From Vreelandella profundi (GTDB taxonomy: Bacteria > Pseudomonadota > Gammaproteobacteria > Pseudomonadales > Halomonadaceae): a stretch of 64,000 nt of DNA. Under the pieces are notes generated by a model. That model saw only the letters and a program-made list of their open reading frames with translations. It did no database searches and was not told the DNA's origin. This document shows positions 8,506-16,608 of this stretch, piece by piece. Numbering within the stretch: position 1 is the stretch's first letter; every line of letters begins with the position of its first letter. Location: NCBI RefSeq assembly GCF_019722725.1, contig NZ_CP077941.1, positions 1,488,001 to 1,552,000 of the forward strand. Direction: 5' to 3'. The translations under genes were made by a program, and so were the position numbers.

Positions 8506-10348
8506 GCACGAAACCGCCCAGCAGGCGGTCGATTTCCTTAGCAGGCATCGGACGGTAGAAGAAGAACCCCTGGACGAGGTCGCAATGCATTTCGCGAAGC
8601 AATGACCACTGTTCGGCGTTCTCGACGCCTTCGGCCACCACCTCCAATCCCAACCGATGGCCGATGAAGATAGCACCCTCCAGGATGGCCCTATCCTTCG
8701 GCTGTGTGGGAGCGTCGTGGATGAAGGAGCGATCGATTTTCAGGGCGGTGACTGGAAAGTGCTTGAGATAGCTCAGGGAGGAATAGCCGGTCCCGAAGTC
8801 GTCAATAGCAATGCGAATACCGCGATGATAGAGGCGCCGCAGGTCCTCGAGGACAGTCTCATCGGCTTCGATCAGGACATTCTCGGTCAATTCGATGCCA
8901 ATATCCCGCGGACCTAAGCCGTGACGCTGTAACGAGTCCTCGAAGCTCTTGAGGGTATCGGGACACACCAGTTGACGCCCCGAGACATTTATGTCGATGC
9001 GGTGCTCATGAAATCCCTTGGCACGCCATTCCACCTGCTGGCGGCAAGCCTCTTCGATGACCCAGTCGCCCAGACGATGGATCACACCGGAACGCTCGGC
9101 CAGCGGGATAAACTCGGCAGTCGAGATCGGCGGGCCCTCGGCAGGCTGCCAGCGTATCAAGGCCTCGAGATTCTCTATTCGCCCACTGGCCGCCGAGACC
9201 TGGGGCTGGTAGTGAAGGGAGAATTCACCGTTATCCAGGGCTTCATCGAGTCGTGCCGAGAGATAGTGCTGGCGAACCAGCTCATCATGGAGCTTCTGTT
9301 GGAAGAAGCGTACATCACCCCGGCCATCCAGTTTGGCGCGATTCTTGGCAACATCGGCATTACGGATCAATTCGCGTGATGATTCACCATTCTCGGGAAA
9401 GAGCGCCACGCCCAGGCAGGCCGTGACCTGACGCTCCCGACCATCCAGGACAAAAGGTTCCCGAAAGACATTCTGGACATGGCGAACGACCCGTCTGGCA
9501 TCGGAGTCCAAGTGGATGCCGGGAAAGGCCAGCACGAATTCATCGCTAGAGACACGGGACACCAGGTCAGTGGCTCGCTGGCACTCTCTCAGTCGCCGAG
9601 TCAGCTCAATGAGCAGGAGATCGCCCTGATCATAGCCAAGGGCATCATTGATCTCGACGAAGTGGTCGATGTCCAGGTAGATGGTTGCCAGGCCATTGCC
9701 CTGGCGTCGACAGGAATCCAACAGACTGTCCAGGTCGGCCTCGAAGGTCTGGCGGTTAGGGAGGTGGGTGAGCCTGTCGAAACGGGTGGCGAATTCCAGG
9801 TCACGGTGGGCGCGCTTTTGGTCGGAAAGATCGACATCCACGCAGAACATTAAGGGGGAGTCGGTATGCTCATTAAGCATCAGATGCTGCGAAAAGACCG
9901 ATATCAGTTCACCGGTTTTGTGCTTGAGCTCGAGTTCCTCAGCGGGTATATCCATCCCTTCTTTGATCCAGGCACTATGAGCCTGGATCACCCCATCACG
10001 CATGAAGGCAGGAATGATAAGATCTTCCAGTAGCTGTCCCTGGGCTTCCTTAGCGGTATAGCCATAGAGACGAGTGCTACCCTCATTCCAGTAAATCACT
10101 CGCCGATCGCGATCATACCCCTGAACCGCCATCTTCGGCAGACTCTCCAGAAGGGCGCGGAATCGCTGCTCACTCTCCAGATACTGGCGGCGTACTAACT
10201 CGACTTCTTCTCTGCAGGCATCATGCGAATCGATGCCATCAGTGGAAGGTGTCTTTGACACCTCCAACACGAGCGCACCGGCAAACTCCCTGCGGTTATC
10301 CTTCAGGCGCTCCGGATATCTTTGATGACGGGAATCGCTGGCACTCAT
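8480..10348 (-). CDS. PAS-GGDEF-EAL c-di-GMP protein, degenerate GGDEF
   Basis: About 622 residues with no membrane segment. A PAS domain (about 60-180, core RVIYWNEGSTRLYGY) is followed by a GGDEF domain (about 195-355) and an EAL domain (about 370-615). The GGDEF signature is SSDEF, so diguanylate cyclase activity is unlikely. The domain may bind GTP as a regulatory site. The EAL domain keeps EALIRW, ELTENVLIE, IDDFGTGYSS, KIDRSFI and AEGVEN, so it is probably an active phosphodiesterase that degrades c-di-GMP in response to a PAS signal. ATG 10348 is preferred over a GTG nine bases upstream. Neither has a good ribosome site. Confidence 0.85.
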   Translation of the reverse strand: MSASDSRHQRYPERLKDNRREFAGALVLEVSKTPSTDGIDSHDACREEVELVRRQYLESEQRFRALLESLPKMAVQGYDRDRRVIYWNEGSTRLYGYTAKEAQGQLLEDLIIPAFMRDGVIQAHSAWIKEGMDIPAEELELKHKTGELISVFSQHLMLNEHTDSPLMFCVDVDLSDQKRAHRDLEFATRFDRLTHLPNRQTFEADLDSLLDSCRRQGNGLATIYLDIDHFVEINDALGYDQGDLLLIELTRRLRECQRATDLVSRVSSDEFVLAFPGIHLDSDARRVVRHVQNVFREPFVLDGRERQVTACLGVALFPENGESSRELIRNADVAKNRAKLDGRGDVRFFQQKLHDELVRQHYLSARLDEALDNGEFSLHYQPQVSAASGRIENLEALIRWQPAEGPPISTAEFIPLAERSGVIHRLGDWVIEEACRQQVEWRAKGFHEHRIDINVSGRQLVCPDTLKSFEDSLQRHGLGPRDIGIELTENVLIEADETVLEDLRRLYHRGIRIAIDDFGTGYSSLSYLKHFPVTALKIDRSFIHDAPTQPKDRAILEGAIFIGHRLGLEVVAEGVENAEQWSLLREMHCDLVQGFFFYRPMPAKEIDRLLGGFVPSHEGLLN

Positions 10349-10611
10349 GGGATTCACTTAAAGAAAAAACACTGTCAAGAGCCATCATAATGGCAACAAT
10401 AAGTACTTTATTGTGATTATCCTACACCTATGTGTAAGAGGAACCTACACATATACGTCATCAGCGGTCTGATCCTGTTTTCAAAAAAATCACTCTTTCT
10501 TATTACATTTGTTGACATATCGTTGCAAATATTTTCACTTCTCTCCTGTTGACCGCGTTCTTACACCGGCAACACAGGGCGATTCCGCCCAGTTAACAGG
10601 AGAATACCAAC

Positions 10612-11406
10612 ATGAAACTCGATACCCTCAAGCACGGTTTCGATCTCACCTCCATGCCCGCCGATTCACTTGCTGATTATTGGAATCCGGGAGTGACCGA
10701 GGCGCTGAAGCATCAGGATTGGGCGAAAACCGATATTCGGGAGCGAATCGATCTGACAGCCTGGCAGGAGTTTGCCGCCGATCTTCCGCGGGATCCCTAT
10801 GTCAACCAGCGGTGGAAGCGGATGTCCTGGCTCGCTCTGAACGATCATGGAGATGTCGAGGACATGGGCCAATGCCCGATGGCCCAGGGGGGATCCTTCA
10901 ATGACGCGGAAAGCATGGCCGACCGCTTGCGTTTCTATGATCCGCTGACAACTGAATTCATGGCACGCCCGGATGTGAAGGCCTTCGTTGGCGCCTGGGC
11001 AAAGCTGTGGAGTATCGGTGCGCACGAACCGATCCTGATGCAGATCACCGGGGTTCGCGGAGAAGGCAGCATCGACCCCCTTCAGGGTCAGGGGATTCAT
11101 GCCGATGGCTGCAAGGCCCTGAGCATTCTGGTCCTCAATCGAGAAAACGTGGCAGGGGGTGAAAACCACCTCTACGGCGACAAGGCTGGCACGCAGCCCT
11201 TGGTCGATATCATCCTGGATCCGGGTGATATCCTTCATCTGAGCGATGACCGGCTATTCCACAGTGTCGATGGGATCGAACAGCTCGACAGCGAAGCACC
11301 TTTCGAGCGGTTTATCATCATCATCAACAGCCGCTTCGTGGACGACTTCCAGAACCGCATGTTGCGTCGCCACTTCCCGAAAGCGGTCCTCAATGAGATC
11401 GACTGA
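10612..11406 (+). CDS. 2-oxoglutarate/Fe(II) dioxygenase, isoleucine-4-hydroxylase (IDO) type
   Basis: 264 residues, typical of the 2OG-Fe dioxygenase family (PF10014) that contains L-isoleucine 4-hydroxylase and related free amino-acid hydroxylases. The iron facial triad is visible as H163-x-D165 (GIHADG) and H217 (RLFHSVDGI), with R233 (PFERFIIII) as the likely 2-oxoglutarate-binding arginine. The start has a clear AACAGGAG site, and a GGGCG/CGCCC hairpin lies in the leader. It stands alone between the EAL gene and a terminator. The substrate (isoleucine, leucine, methionine or another aliphatic amino acid) cannot be read from the sequence. A role in making a hydroxylated amino acid is inferred. 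Confidence 0.82.
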   Translation: MKLDTLKHGFDLTSMPADSLADYWNPGVTEALKHQDWAKTDIRERIDLTAWQEFAADLPRDPYVNQRWKRMSWLALNDHGDVEDMGQCPMAQGGSFNDAESMADRLRFYDPLTTEFMARPDVKAFVGAWAKLWSIGAHEPILMQITGVRGEGSIDPLQGQGIHADGCKALSILVLNRENVAGGENHLYGDKAGTQPLVDIILDPGDILHLSDDRLFHSVDGIEQLDSEAPFERFIIIINSRFVDDFQNRMLRRHFPKAVLNEID

Positions 11407-11439
11407 CACTCTCGGTAAATTGAGAACCTAGCAACACCA

Positions 11440-11470
11440 ACGCCCCCAGAACTCCGGGGGCGTCTTGATT
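11440..11470 (+). terminator. Rho-independent terminator after the dioxygenase gene
   Basis: An 8-bp GC-rich stem (ACGCCCCC with GGGGGCGT), flanked by further pairing, is followed by CTTGATT. It lies 34 bp after the dioxygenase stop. Confidence 0.7.
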
Positions 11471-11495
11471 GCGGGCCAGAAATGGCGCGCAGCGC

Positions 11496-11592
11496 CTGAC
11501 TGGCGCTGTTCCCGAAGGTGATGCTGGGGGTGAAAGTCCTCTGCACGCCCGGCAAGGGGAGGTGCTAGTCGAACAGAAAGCCAACATGGCGC
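11496..11592 (+). ncRNA. Group II intron domain I-like scrap (possible)
   Basis: The stretch contains GGGGGTGAAAGTCCTC and, about 40 nt later, GTGCTAGTCGAACAG and AAGCCA. These resemble conserved 5' (domain I) segments of bacterial group II introns as I remember them. No intron-encoded reverse transcriptase, domain V or intron 3' end is visible. If real, it is a truncated relic just upstream of a gene-cassette remnant. Group IIC introns are known to target attC sites, which fits the context but does not prove it. Confidence 0.35.
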
Positions 11593-11621
11593 GGGCTCAC
11601 CGAAGGGTGGTTGCCAACAAA

Positions 11622-11909
11622 ATGAAACAGCGAGCTTTAATTTTAATTGACGTTCAAAAAGGACTAAGTGGTTTAGTAATTGTCGGAGTGACGACAGACT
11701 ATTGTGTTTCAACTACCACGCGCATGGCGGGCAATCTTGGTTTCAATGTTGAATTGGTACACGACTGCACAGCAACCTTTGACCGCAAGGGCATCAACGC
11801 TGAAGTGCTGTGCGCAGATGAAATGCAGCGAATAAACGTGGCAAGTTTGAACGGTGAATTTTGTAGAGTCGTCGATACGTCAAAAGTCTTGTCGGTCATA
11901 AGGGCATAA
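11622..11909 (+). pseudogene. Isochorismatase-family hydrolase with internal deletion (gene cassette)
   Basis: A 95-residue reading frame beginning MKQRALILIDVQKGL and then jumping directly to SGLVIVGVTTDYCVSTTTRM. In intact cysteine hydrolases of this family these segments are about 90-100 residues apart, with the catalytic lysine between them. D10 and the nucleophile C27 remain, and the lysine region is absent. The frame is preserved across the join. Its stop codon lies inside the first arm of an attC site, the arrangement typical of an integron cassette gene. It is most likely non-functional as a hydrolase. An upstream in-frame extension to 11469 has no family similarity and was not used. 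Confidence 0.75.
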
Positions 11910-11993
11910 CGAGGCGCTGCAGTTGACCGCTCAAAACACTGCGTGTTTTGGTTCTCTCCGCGCTACAGCGGCAACTGAGCTTCGGCGTTATGC
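11904..11993 (+). other. attC site of an integron gene cassette
   Basis: A 90-bp imperfect palindrome. The outer arms GCATAACG and CGTTATGC are perfect complements and carry the AAC/GTT cores of attC R boxes. Inner arms GCAGTTG and CAACTG correspond to L boxes with a spacer. The centre has further self-complementary stretches (CAAAACACTGCGTGTTTTG; CCGC..GCGG). The cassette ORF stop falls in the first arm. No integrase gene or attI is present in the window, so it is an isolated cassette (CALIN-type). Confidence 0.75.
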
Positions 11994-12163
11994 TGCATAA
12001 CAGGAACGTGAGCTTTCTAACCAACGATGATTTTCAACCCATATGTCGATTAACGCGCCATCGGCCTTTGCAACATGGCCTTCTCACCACCAATAATGGA
12101 TTCTCGCTCGTCGCTCGTCGCGCCGACGAAACCATTAACGCAGGGTGCGCGGTCCAGCAAAAG

Positions 12164-13117
12164 TCAGGCGCTGTGGCCGAAGGTCTTACGCCAGTCGCGC
12201 GGGCTGACCTGATGATGCTGTCTAAAATGCTGACGAAATGACGTCGCTGTATGAAAACCAACGCTTTCTGCAATCGCTTCTACCGACAAGGATGTGGTTT
12301 CCAGTAGTTCTCGCCCACGTCGTAACCGCTCGTTCACTAGCCACTCCACTACCGTCATGCCGGTGGCTTTTTGAAAGTGACGAGTGAAGGTGCGTCTGCT
12401 CATGGCGGTACGATCAGCGAGCGCATCAATGCTATGCGAAGCGGCTAGGTTTTCTCTTAAATAGTCCAGTAATCGATTGATATGGGCGTCTTGAGTGGAG
12501 ACGGCCACCGGCTGCTCAATGAATTGTGCCTGCCCACCTTCCCGGTGTGGCGGAACGACCATGAGTCGGGCAATTTTGTTGGCAATCGGCGCGCCGTAAT
12601 ACTTGCGTACCAAGAACAAACAGCAGTCCAAGCCAGCAGCCGTGCCTGCAGATGTCACCAGGCGATCTTCTTCTACATAAAGCGCATTGGTGTCGAGCTT
12701 GATGCTTGGGAAGCGGTCGCTAAAGTCCTGCTCGGCCATCCAGTGAGTTGAGGCTTTTTTACCGTTTAGCAGCCCCGCGTAGGCCAGCGCATAAGTGCCG
12801 TAACAGAGCCCCACTACATAAGCGCCCCGCTCATGACAGCGGACGAGTGCCTCAGCTAACTCAGTGGATGGCGGTTCATTCAGATCGTGCCAGCCGGGCA
12901 CCACGGCTATATCCACGTTGTCCAAGAGCGTTAAATCGCCATCGGGCCTTATGGTCATTACTCCCTCACTCTCCAGTGATTTCCCCGCTGGTGCCACGAT
13001 AGAAAGATCAAATAGCGGTTGATCGGGCAAGCCCATGCCGAACACCATATAGGGCACAGAAAAGTGGAAAGGGCTGATACCTGAGTGGAGAATTAATCCG
13101 ACACGTGGCAGGGACAA
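12164..13117 (-). CDS. GlxA-type transcriptional regulator (DJ-1/PfpI + AraC)
   Basis: 317 residues. The N-terminal DJ-1/PfpI (class I glutamine amidotransferase-like) domain spans about 5-195 and includes GLCYGTYALAYAGLLNGKKA with a cysteine at the nucleophile-elbow position. The C-terminal AraC/XylS double helix-turn-helix spans about 215-312 (ALADRTAMSRRTFTRHF and ESVGFHTATSFRQHF). Such regulators usually activate catabolic genes for quaternary amines or amino acids. The start is TTG with AGGAG seven bases upstream. The divergent gene on the right encodes an MBL-fold hydrolase and is a possible target. Confidence 0.88.
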   Translation of the reverse strand: MSLPRVGLILHSGISPFHFSVPYMVFGMGLPDQPLFDLSIVAPAGKSLESEGVMTIRPDGDLTLLDNVDIAVVPGWHDLNEPPSTELAEALVRCHERGAYVVGLCYGTYALAYAGLLNGKKASTHWMAEQDFSDRFPSIKLDTNALYVEEDRLVTSAGTAAGLDCCLFLVRKYYGAPIANKIARLMVVPPHREGGQAQFIEQPVAVSTQDAHINRLLDYLRENLAASHSIDALADRTAMSRRTFTRHFQKATGMTVVEWLVNERLRRGRELLETTSLSVEAIAESVGFHTATSFRQHFRQHHQVSPRDWRKTFGHSA

Positions 13118-13276
13118 GGTTTATCTCCTAAGTTGGTTCCTAAGATTTTCTTTGCTTAACATTACCGTGTTGGCCCAAAATTTTCGATCATTGTCTTTCA
13201 GGCCAATTTTTTTAATGATTGCTCTGCTTTAAACTGCTTGGTATCGATCCAACAACGTATTGAAGGAAATAGTTAG

Positions 13277-14155
13277 ATGCCTATGAAACCCTTAGCCAGT
13301 TCACTTCTCTTAGCCTCGGCTGTCATCACCGGCAGCGCATTCGCAGAATCTAACTCTCAGGAGACAACGCAGCAGCTACAGCAGATTCGCAATGCAACGG
13401 TGAAGGTCACCTATGGAGATACCACTTTCCTGATTGACCCAATGCTGGCCGACAAGGGCACCTACCCAGGCTTCGAGAATACCTATCGTAGCGAGTTGCG
13501 CAATCCGCTGGTGGAGTTGCCGATGCCTGCAGAGGACGTGATCAATGGCATAGATGCTGTCATCGTCACCCACACTCACCTTGATCACTGGGATGACGCC
13601 GCTCAAGAGCTGTTGCCGAAGGACATTCCTTTGTTCGCTCAGAATGCTGCCGATGCTGAGCTGATTCGCTCTCAGGGTTTCACCGATGTGCGCATTCTTG
13701 AAGATGGCACCGAATTCGGCGGAGTTCAGCTTCACAAGACGGGCGGCCAGCATGGCTCGGACACCCTCTATGCTGTTCCTGAACTGGCGCAGTCGCTCGG
13801 CGAGGTTATGGGCGTAGTCTTTGAAGCGCCAGGGCAGAAGACCACCTATGTGGTCGGCGATAGCGTATGGCGCGACGAGGTTGAGCAAGCGCTAGAGCGC
13901 TTTAACCCGGAGGTAATTGTGCTGAATACGGGTGCCGCCGTGGTGACTGGCTTTGAAGGTGATCCCATTATTATGGGCAAGGAAGACACCTTGCGCACCC
14001 ATCAGGCGGCTCCTAATGCGACCATCATCACGGTGCATATGGAGGCCGTGAATCACTTGACGCTGAGCCGTGACGAGCTAGCCGAATACGTGCAGGAACA
14101 GGGGCTTCAGGATCACGTCTTGATTCCCGCCGACGGCGACGTTGTCTCCTTCTGA
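13277..14155 (+). CDS. Exported MBL-fold metallo-hydrolase
   Basis: 292 residues. A Sec signal peptide ends near SAFA-E24. The metallo-beta-lactamase fold carries the zinc motif H99-T-H101-L-D103-H104, and further ligands are likely at GGQHGSD and in the C-terminal TVHMEAVNH. The N-terminal VKVTYGDTTFLIDP is typical of UlaG-like/PF12706 members. The protein is probably a periplasmic hydrolase of unknown substrate. GAAGGA precedes ATG 13277. It is transcribed divergently from the GlxA-type regulator, separated by an AT-rich intergenic region that probably contains the promoters. Confidence 0.83.
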   Translation: MPMKPLASSLLLASAVITGSAFAESNSQETTQQLQQIRNATVKVTYGDTTFLIDPMLADKGTYPGFENTYRSELRNPLVELPMPAEDVINGIDAVIVTHTHLDHWDDAAQELLPKDIPLFAQNAADAELIRSQGFTDVRILEDGTEFGGVQLHKTGGQHGSDTLYAVPELAQSLGEVMGVVFEAPGQKTTYVVGDSVWRDEVEQALERFNPEVIVLNTGAAVVTGFEGDPIIMGKEDTLRTHQAAPNATIITVHMEAVNHLTLSRDELAEYVQEQGLQDHVLIPADGDVVSF

Positions 14156-14279
14156 TCTCTAAGGGGCTGCTATACTTATGGCGGCCCGTTTATTTCTACC
14201 AGCGAGTCGGTAGAGCTCTCGATCAGAGAGCGATGACGCTAAAACGCTGGGTAAACGCCACTGAAAGAGGATTAATTAC

Positions 14280-14825
14280 ATGACTAACCGTGCCATTATT
14301 GTTGTCGATATCCAGAATGAATATTTTCCCGGCGGCAAGCTTGTGCTAGAAGGTATTGAACAGGCCGCAACGAATGCAGCCAAGGTCATTGAGCATGCTC
14401 GATCGGCAAAAGACCTCGTCGTGTATTTTCGACATGAGTCCGCCGATGCGAACGCACCTTTGTTTACCCCTGATACGCAGGCAGTGACTGTCCATTCCAT
14501 CGTCGCCCCCCTTGAATCAGAAAAAGTGCTAATGAAGCATTTCCCCAATTCGTTTCTTAACACCGGTTTGAAAGAGCTACTAGACCAGCAGGGTATTGAA
14601 GAAGTCGTGGTCATCGGCGCCATGAGCCACATGTGCATTGATGCAACCAGCCGAGCGGCTTCAGACTTTGGCTATAAGACAACGATTATTCACGATGCCT
14701 GCGCCACAATGGATCTTGAATTCGCTGACGTGAAAGTGCCTGCTCATCAGGTTCACGCCTCGATAATGGCAGCCTTGGAATTCGGTTACGGCAAGGTAAT
14801 AACCACGGGCCAATATATCGAGTAA
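14280..14825 (+). CDS. Cysteine hydrolase (isochorismatase family)
   Basis: 181 residues and full length. The family catalytic triad is visible as D10 (IVVDIQNEYF), K86 (VLMKHFPNSF) and C119 (GAMSHMCIDATSR). The cis-peptide region IGAMSHMC is conserved. The family includes nicotinamidases, N-carbamoylsarcosine amidases and isochorismatases, and the substrate here is unknown. AGAGGA precedes the ATG. It is unrelated in sequence detail to the deleted cassette copy 2.5 kb upstream, so it is not its parent. Confidence 0.88.
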   Translation: MTNRAIIVVDIQNEYFPGGKLVLEGIEQAATNAAKVIEHARSAKDLVVYFRHESADANAPLFTPDTQAVTVHSIVAPLESEKVLMKHFPNSFLNTGLKELLDQQGIEEVVVIGAMSHMCIDATSRAASDFGYKTTIIHDACATMDLEFADVKVPAHQVHASIMAALEFGYGKVITTGQYIE

Positions 14826-14844
14826 CGCCTCTGTCTTTGCAACG

Positions 14845-14900
14845 CAGCCCTCACTGTCGCCTTCATAGCACTGCTAATGAAAGGCGTCGGTGAGGGCTGA
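14845..14900. terminator. Long hairpin after the cysteine hydrolase gene
   Basis: A perfect 10-bp outer stem (CAGCCCTCAC with GTGAGGGCTG) continues into an almost perfect inner stem (GTCGCCTT-CAT with ATGAAAGGCG) around a 10-nt loop, 20 bp after the stop. There is no T-run. It may be a terminator or mRNA-stabilising structure. Confidence 0.5.
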
Positions 14901-15068
14901 ATCGCCAATAATGGATTCCCGCGCTAAGCGGGTTGATGTCGTTAAACCAGCTATAAGTGTAGGGCCGCTTCTGGACGAAAGCAGGTAGCAAAAGAGCGTT
15001 GGCATGCTGTATAACCAACCTTGCTGTGTTTTTTATAACGCACAAGAATATAATGTTTAGGAAATAAC

Positions 15069-15446
15069 ATGCCAAGAATTCCGTTGCTTATCATCGCTTT
15101 ATTCTTTCTTATTGGCGGTGTTGCTCATTTTGTCTTTACTGATTTTTTTGTAATGGCCATGCCTGACTATTTGGGTTATCACAAAGAGCTGGTATTGATT
15201 AGCGGCATTTTTGAATTGCTAGGCGCTATGGGTATTTTGATTCCCAAAACTCGGTTTCTGGCAGGGTGCGGGTTAATCGCTTTAATTGTTGCGGTTTATC
15301 CGGCCAATATCAACATGGCGTTACATGCAGAGAGATACCCTGATATTTCGGAAATATTTCTATATGCCCGTTTGCCTTTACAGTTTTTGTTTGTCTGGTT
15401 TGTTTGGTGGGCTATTCATCTTGAAAAGCGCAAAACAGCTATTTGA
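15069..15446 (+). CDS. DoxX-like integral membrane protein
   Basis: 125 residues with four hydrophobic segments (from about 4, 43, 68 and 100). The pattern FFLIGGVAHF...ELVLISGIFELLGAMGIL...PANINMAL is typical of DoxX/DoxD-like proteins in bacteria. GGAAA precedes the ATG. Function is not established for most members; some are linked to redox or quinone metabolism. It is a single gene followed by a terminator hairpin. Confidence 0.8.
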   Translation: MPRIPLLIIALFFLIGGVAHFVFTDFFVMAMPDYLGYHKELVLISGIFELLGAMGILIPKTRFLAGCGLIALIVAVYPANINMALHAERYPDISEIFLYARLPLQFLFVWFVWWAIHLEKRKTAI

Positions 15447-15503
15447 TTATATTTTTTTAATTATCATTGATTAGGGGGTAGCAATTAAGGCTTTAGGGGG
15501 AAG

Positions 15504-15533
15504 AAAAGTAACAGCAGAGCCGTTGTTACTTTT
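15504..15533 (+). terminator. Terminator after the DoxX-like gene
   Basis: A perfect 10-bp inverted repeat (AAAAGTAACA with TGTTACTTTT) encloses a 10-nt loop. The 3' arm ends in a T-run. It lies about 55 bp after the stop and also faces the small minus-strand gene at 15641. Confidence 0.75.
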
Positions 15534-15640
15534 CGTTGTTTGTTAGCGTATTTTGTTCAAATTAACACGCTGTTTTGGCCGTACTAAATCTTTCAAGCTG
15601 GCTCTGGCTAAATTCTAAAATAACTAATTGTTAGATGCCC

Positions 15641-15757
15641 TTAATGACCTAGTACGTTGGTTTCATTTTTCTTTGTCGCTTTGGCTGCTTTCTTTTCCTT
15701 GGGTGTTAAAAGCGGTTTCTTTTTAAGATTTTTTTTACTATCTTGACCTTTGCTCAT
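15641..15757 (-). CDS. Small Lys-rich cytosolic peptide (38 aa)
   Basis: Reads MSKGQDSKKNLKKKPLLTPK and then EKKAAKATKKNETNVLGH. The start is preceded by CAGGAA at a suitable distance. About a third of the residues are lysine and there is no hydrophobic segment, which suggests nucleic-acid or ribosome association. Short Lys-rich proteins beginning MSKG(Q/M)D.KK are, as I recall, widespread and uncharacterised in Pseudomonas, Acinetobacter and relatives. It has no operon partner. Confidence 0.7.
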   Translation of the reverse strand: MSKGQDSKKNLKKKPLLTPKEKKAAKATKKNETNVLGH

Positions 15758-16174
15758 GATGTTATTCCTGTCATTAATAAATGAAGTTGCCTAGCATCAG
15801 TAAGAACCAATCTGAGGATAGTTTTGCAGTGTTGCCACAAATGCATCGAATCCAGAGTGCATTGTTTTTCCAGTATGGCCCTAATCAGGGGTAACTGAAA
15901 GACATTGTTTTATTCGCGACTTTTTCACGCTTTTGGTACCTCTAAGCCTTAGGCTTTAAGTCGGCTACTCAATAAATTGCGAATAATAAATTGTTTATCG
16001 ATTAATAAGATGTTGATTTTTAAATGAAAATAAATAATCGAAGAAGACGTTGCAATAGCCGCTGGAGGGGAATGTCCACCAGTGCCAACGGACAGATGTA
16101 ACATGTGCTGTTTTTTTCAGTGGCCTTGTAAATAAATGGCTATTTTGCGTATCCACCTTGATTAGCCTTTCCCT
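15758..16174. other. Non-coding AT-rich interval
   Basis: No coding region, repeat or RNA gene is recognised between the Lys-rich peptide gene and the DUF2784 gene. The left end must hold the promoter of the minus-strand peptide gene, and the right end that of the DUF2784 gene. No convincing promoter boxes could be assigned. Confidence 0.5.
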
Positions 16175-16567
16175 ATGTCAGAATTATTTTTACTACGCTT
16201 AGCCGATGTTATTCTCAGTGTCCACGTGCTGTTTGTGGCCTTTGTGGTGCTGGGGTTACTCGCCGTTTACGTAGGATTTTTCCTGAACTGGCAATGGGTG
16301 CGCCACAGGGCGTGGCGGATTATTCACCTATGCGCCATTGGCTACGTGGTGGGGCAAGCTTGGCTCGGCGCGGTTTGTCCGTTAACGACGTTGGAAATGG
16401 CGCTGCGCGAAAAAGCGGGCGCCATAGCCTACAGCGGTTCGTTTATTCAATATTGGCTCCAGAGCCTGCTTTACTACAGCGCGCCGGAGTGGGTATTTCT
16501 TATGGTGTATACGATTTTCGGTGGCCTAGTGTTGGCCAGCTGGTTTGTTGTGCGCCCTAATCGCTAG
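16175..16567 (+). CDS. DUF2784 family inner-membrane protein
   Basis: 130 residues with about four transmembrane segments. It has the DUF2784 pattern: LADVILSVHVLFVAFVVLG, then W(R)IIHLCAIGYVVGQAWLG, CPLTTLE and a C-terminal hydrophobic hairpin. Conserved His and Cys residues in the membrane segments are characteristic, but no function is known for the family. The ribosome site is weak. Confidence 0.82.
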   Translation: MSELFLLRLADVILSVHVLFVAFVVLGLLAVYVGFFLNWQWVRHRAWRIIHLCAIGYVVGQAWLGAVCPLTTLEMALREKAGAIAYSGSFIQYWLQSLLYYSAPEWVFLMVYTIFGGLVLASWFVVRPNR

Positions 16568-16608
16568 GCGAGTAAGCGGGATCCAGGGCTGTAGTGAGTA
16601 AGATTCCT

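Noticed and set aside
10666..11238. A 190-codon open frame on the minus strand inside the dioxygenase gene
   Set aside because: The plus-strand gene has intact catalytic residues, a good ribosome site and a terminator; the antisense frame has no recognisable family.
11469..11621. N-terminal extension of the cassette hydrolase frame
   Set aside because: The extra 51 codons show no family similarity and coincide with the group II intron-like stretch; family similarity begins at the ATG at 11622.
13376..13888. A 170-codon minus-strand frame inside the MBL hydrolase gene
   Set aside because: It is a by-product of the codon use of the exported hydrolase, which has a signal peptide and an intact zinc motif.
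14845..14900. Long hairpin considered as a second attC site
   Set aside because: The arms lack the AAC/GTT core boxes of attC; it is better explained as a terminator-like structure behind the cysteine hydrolase gene.
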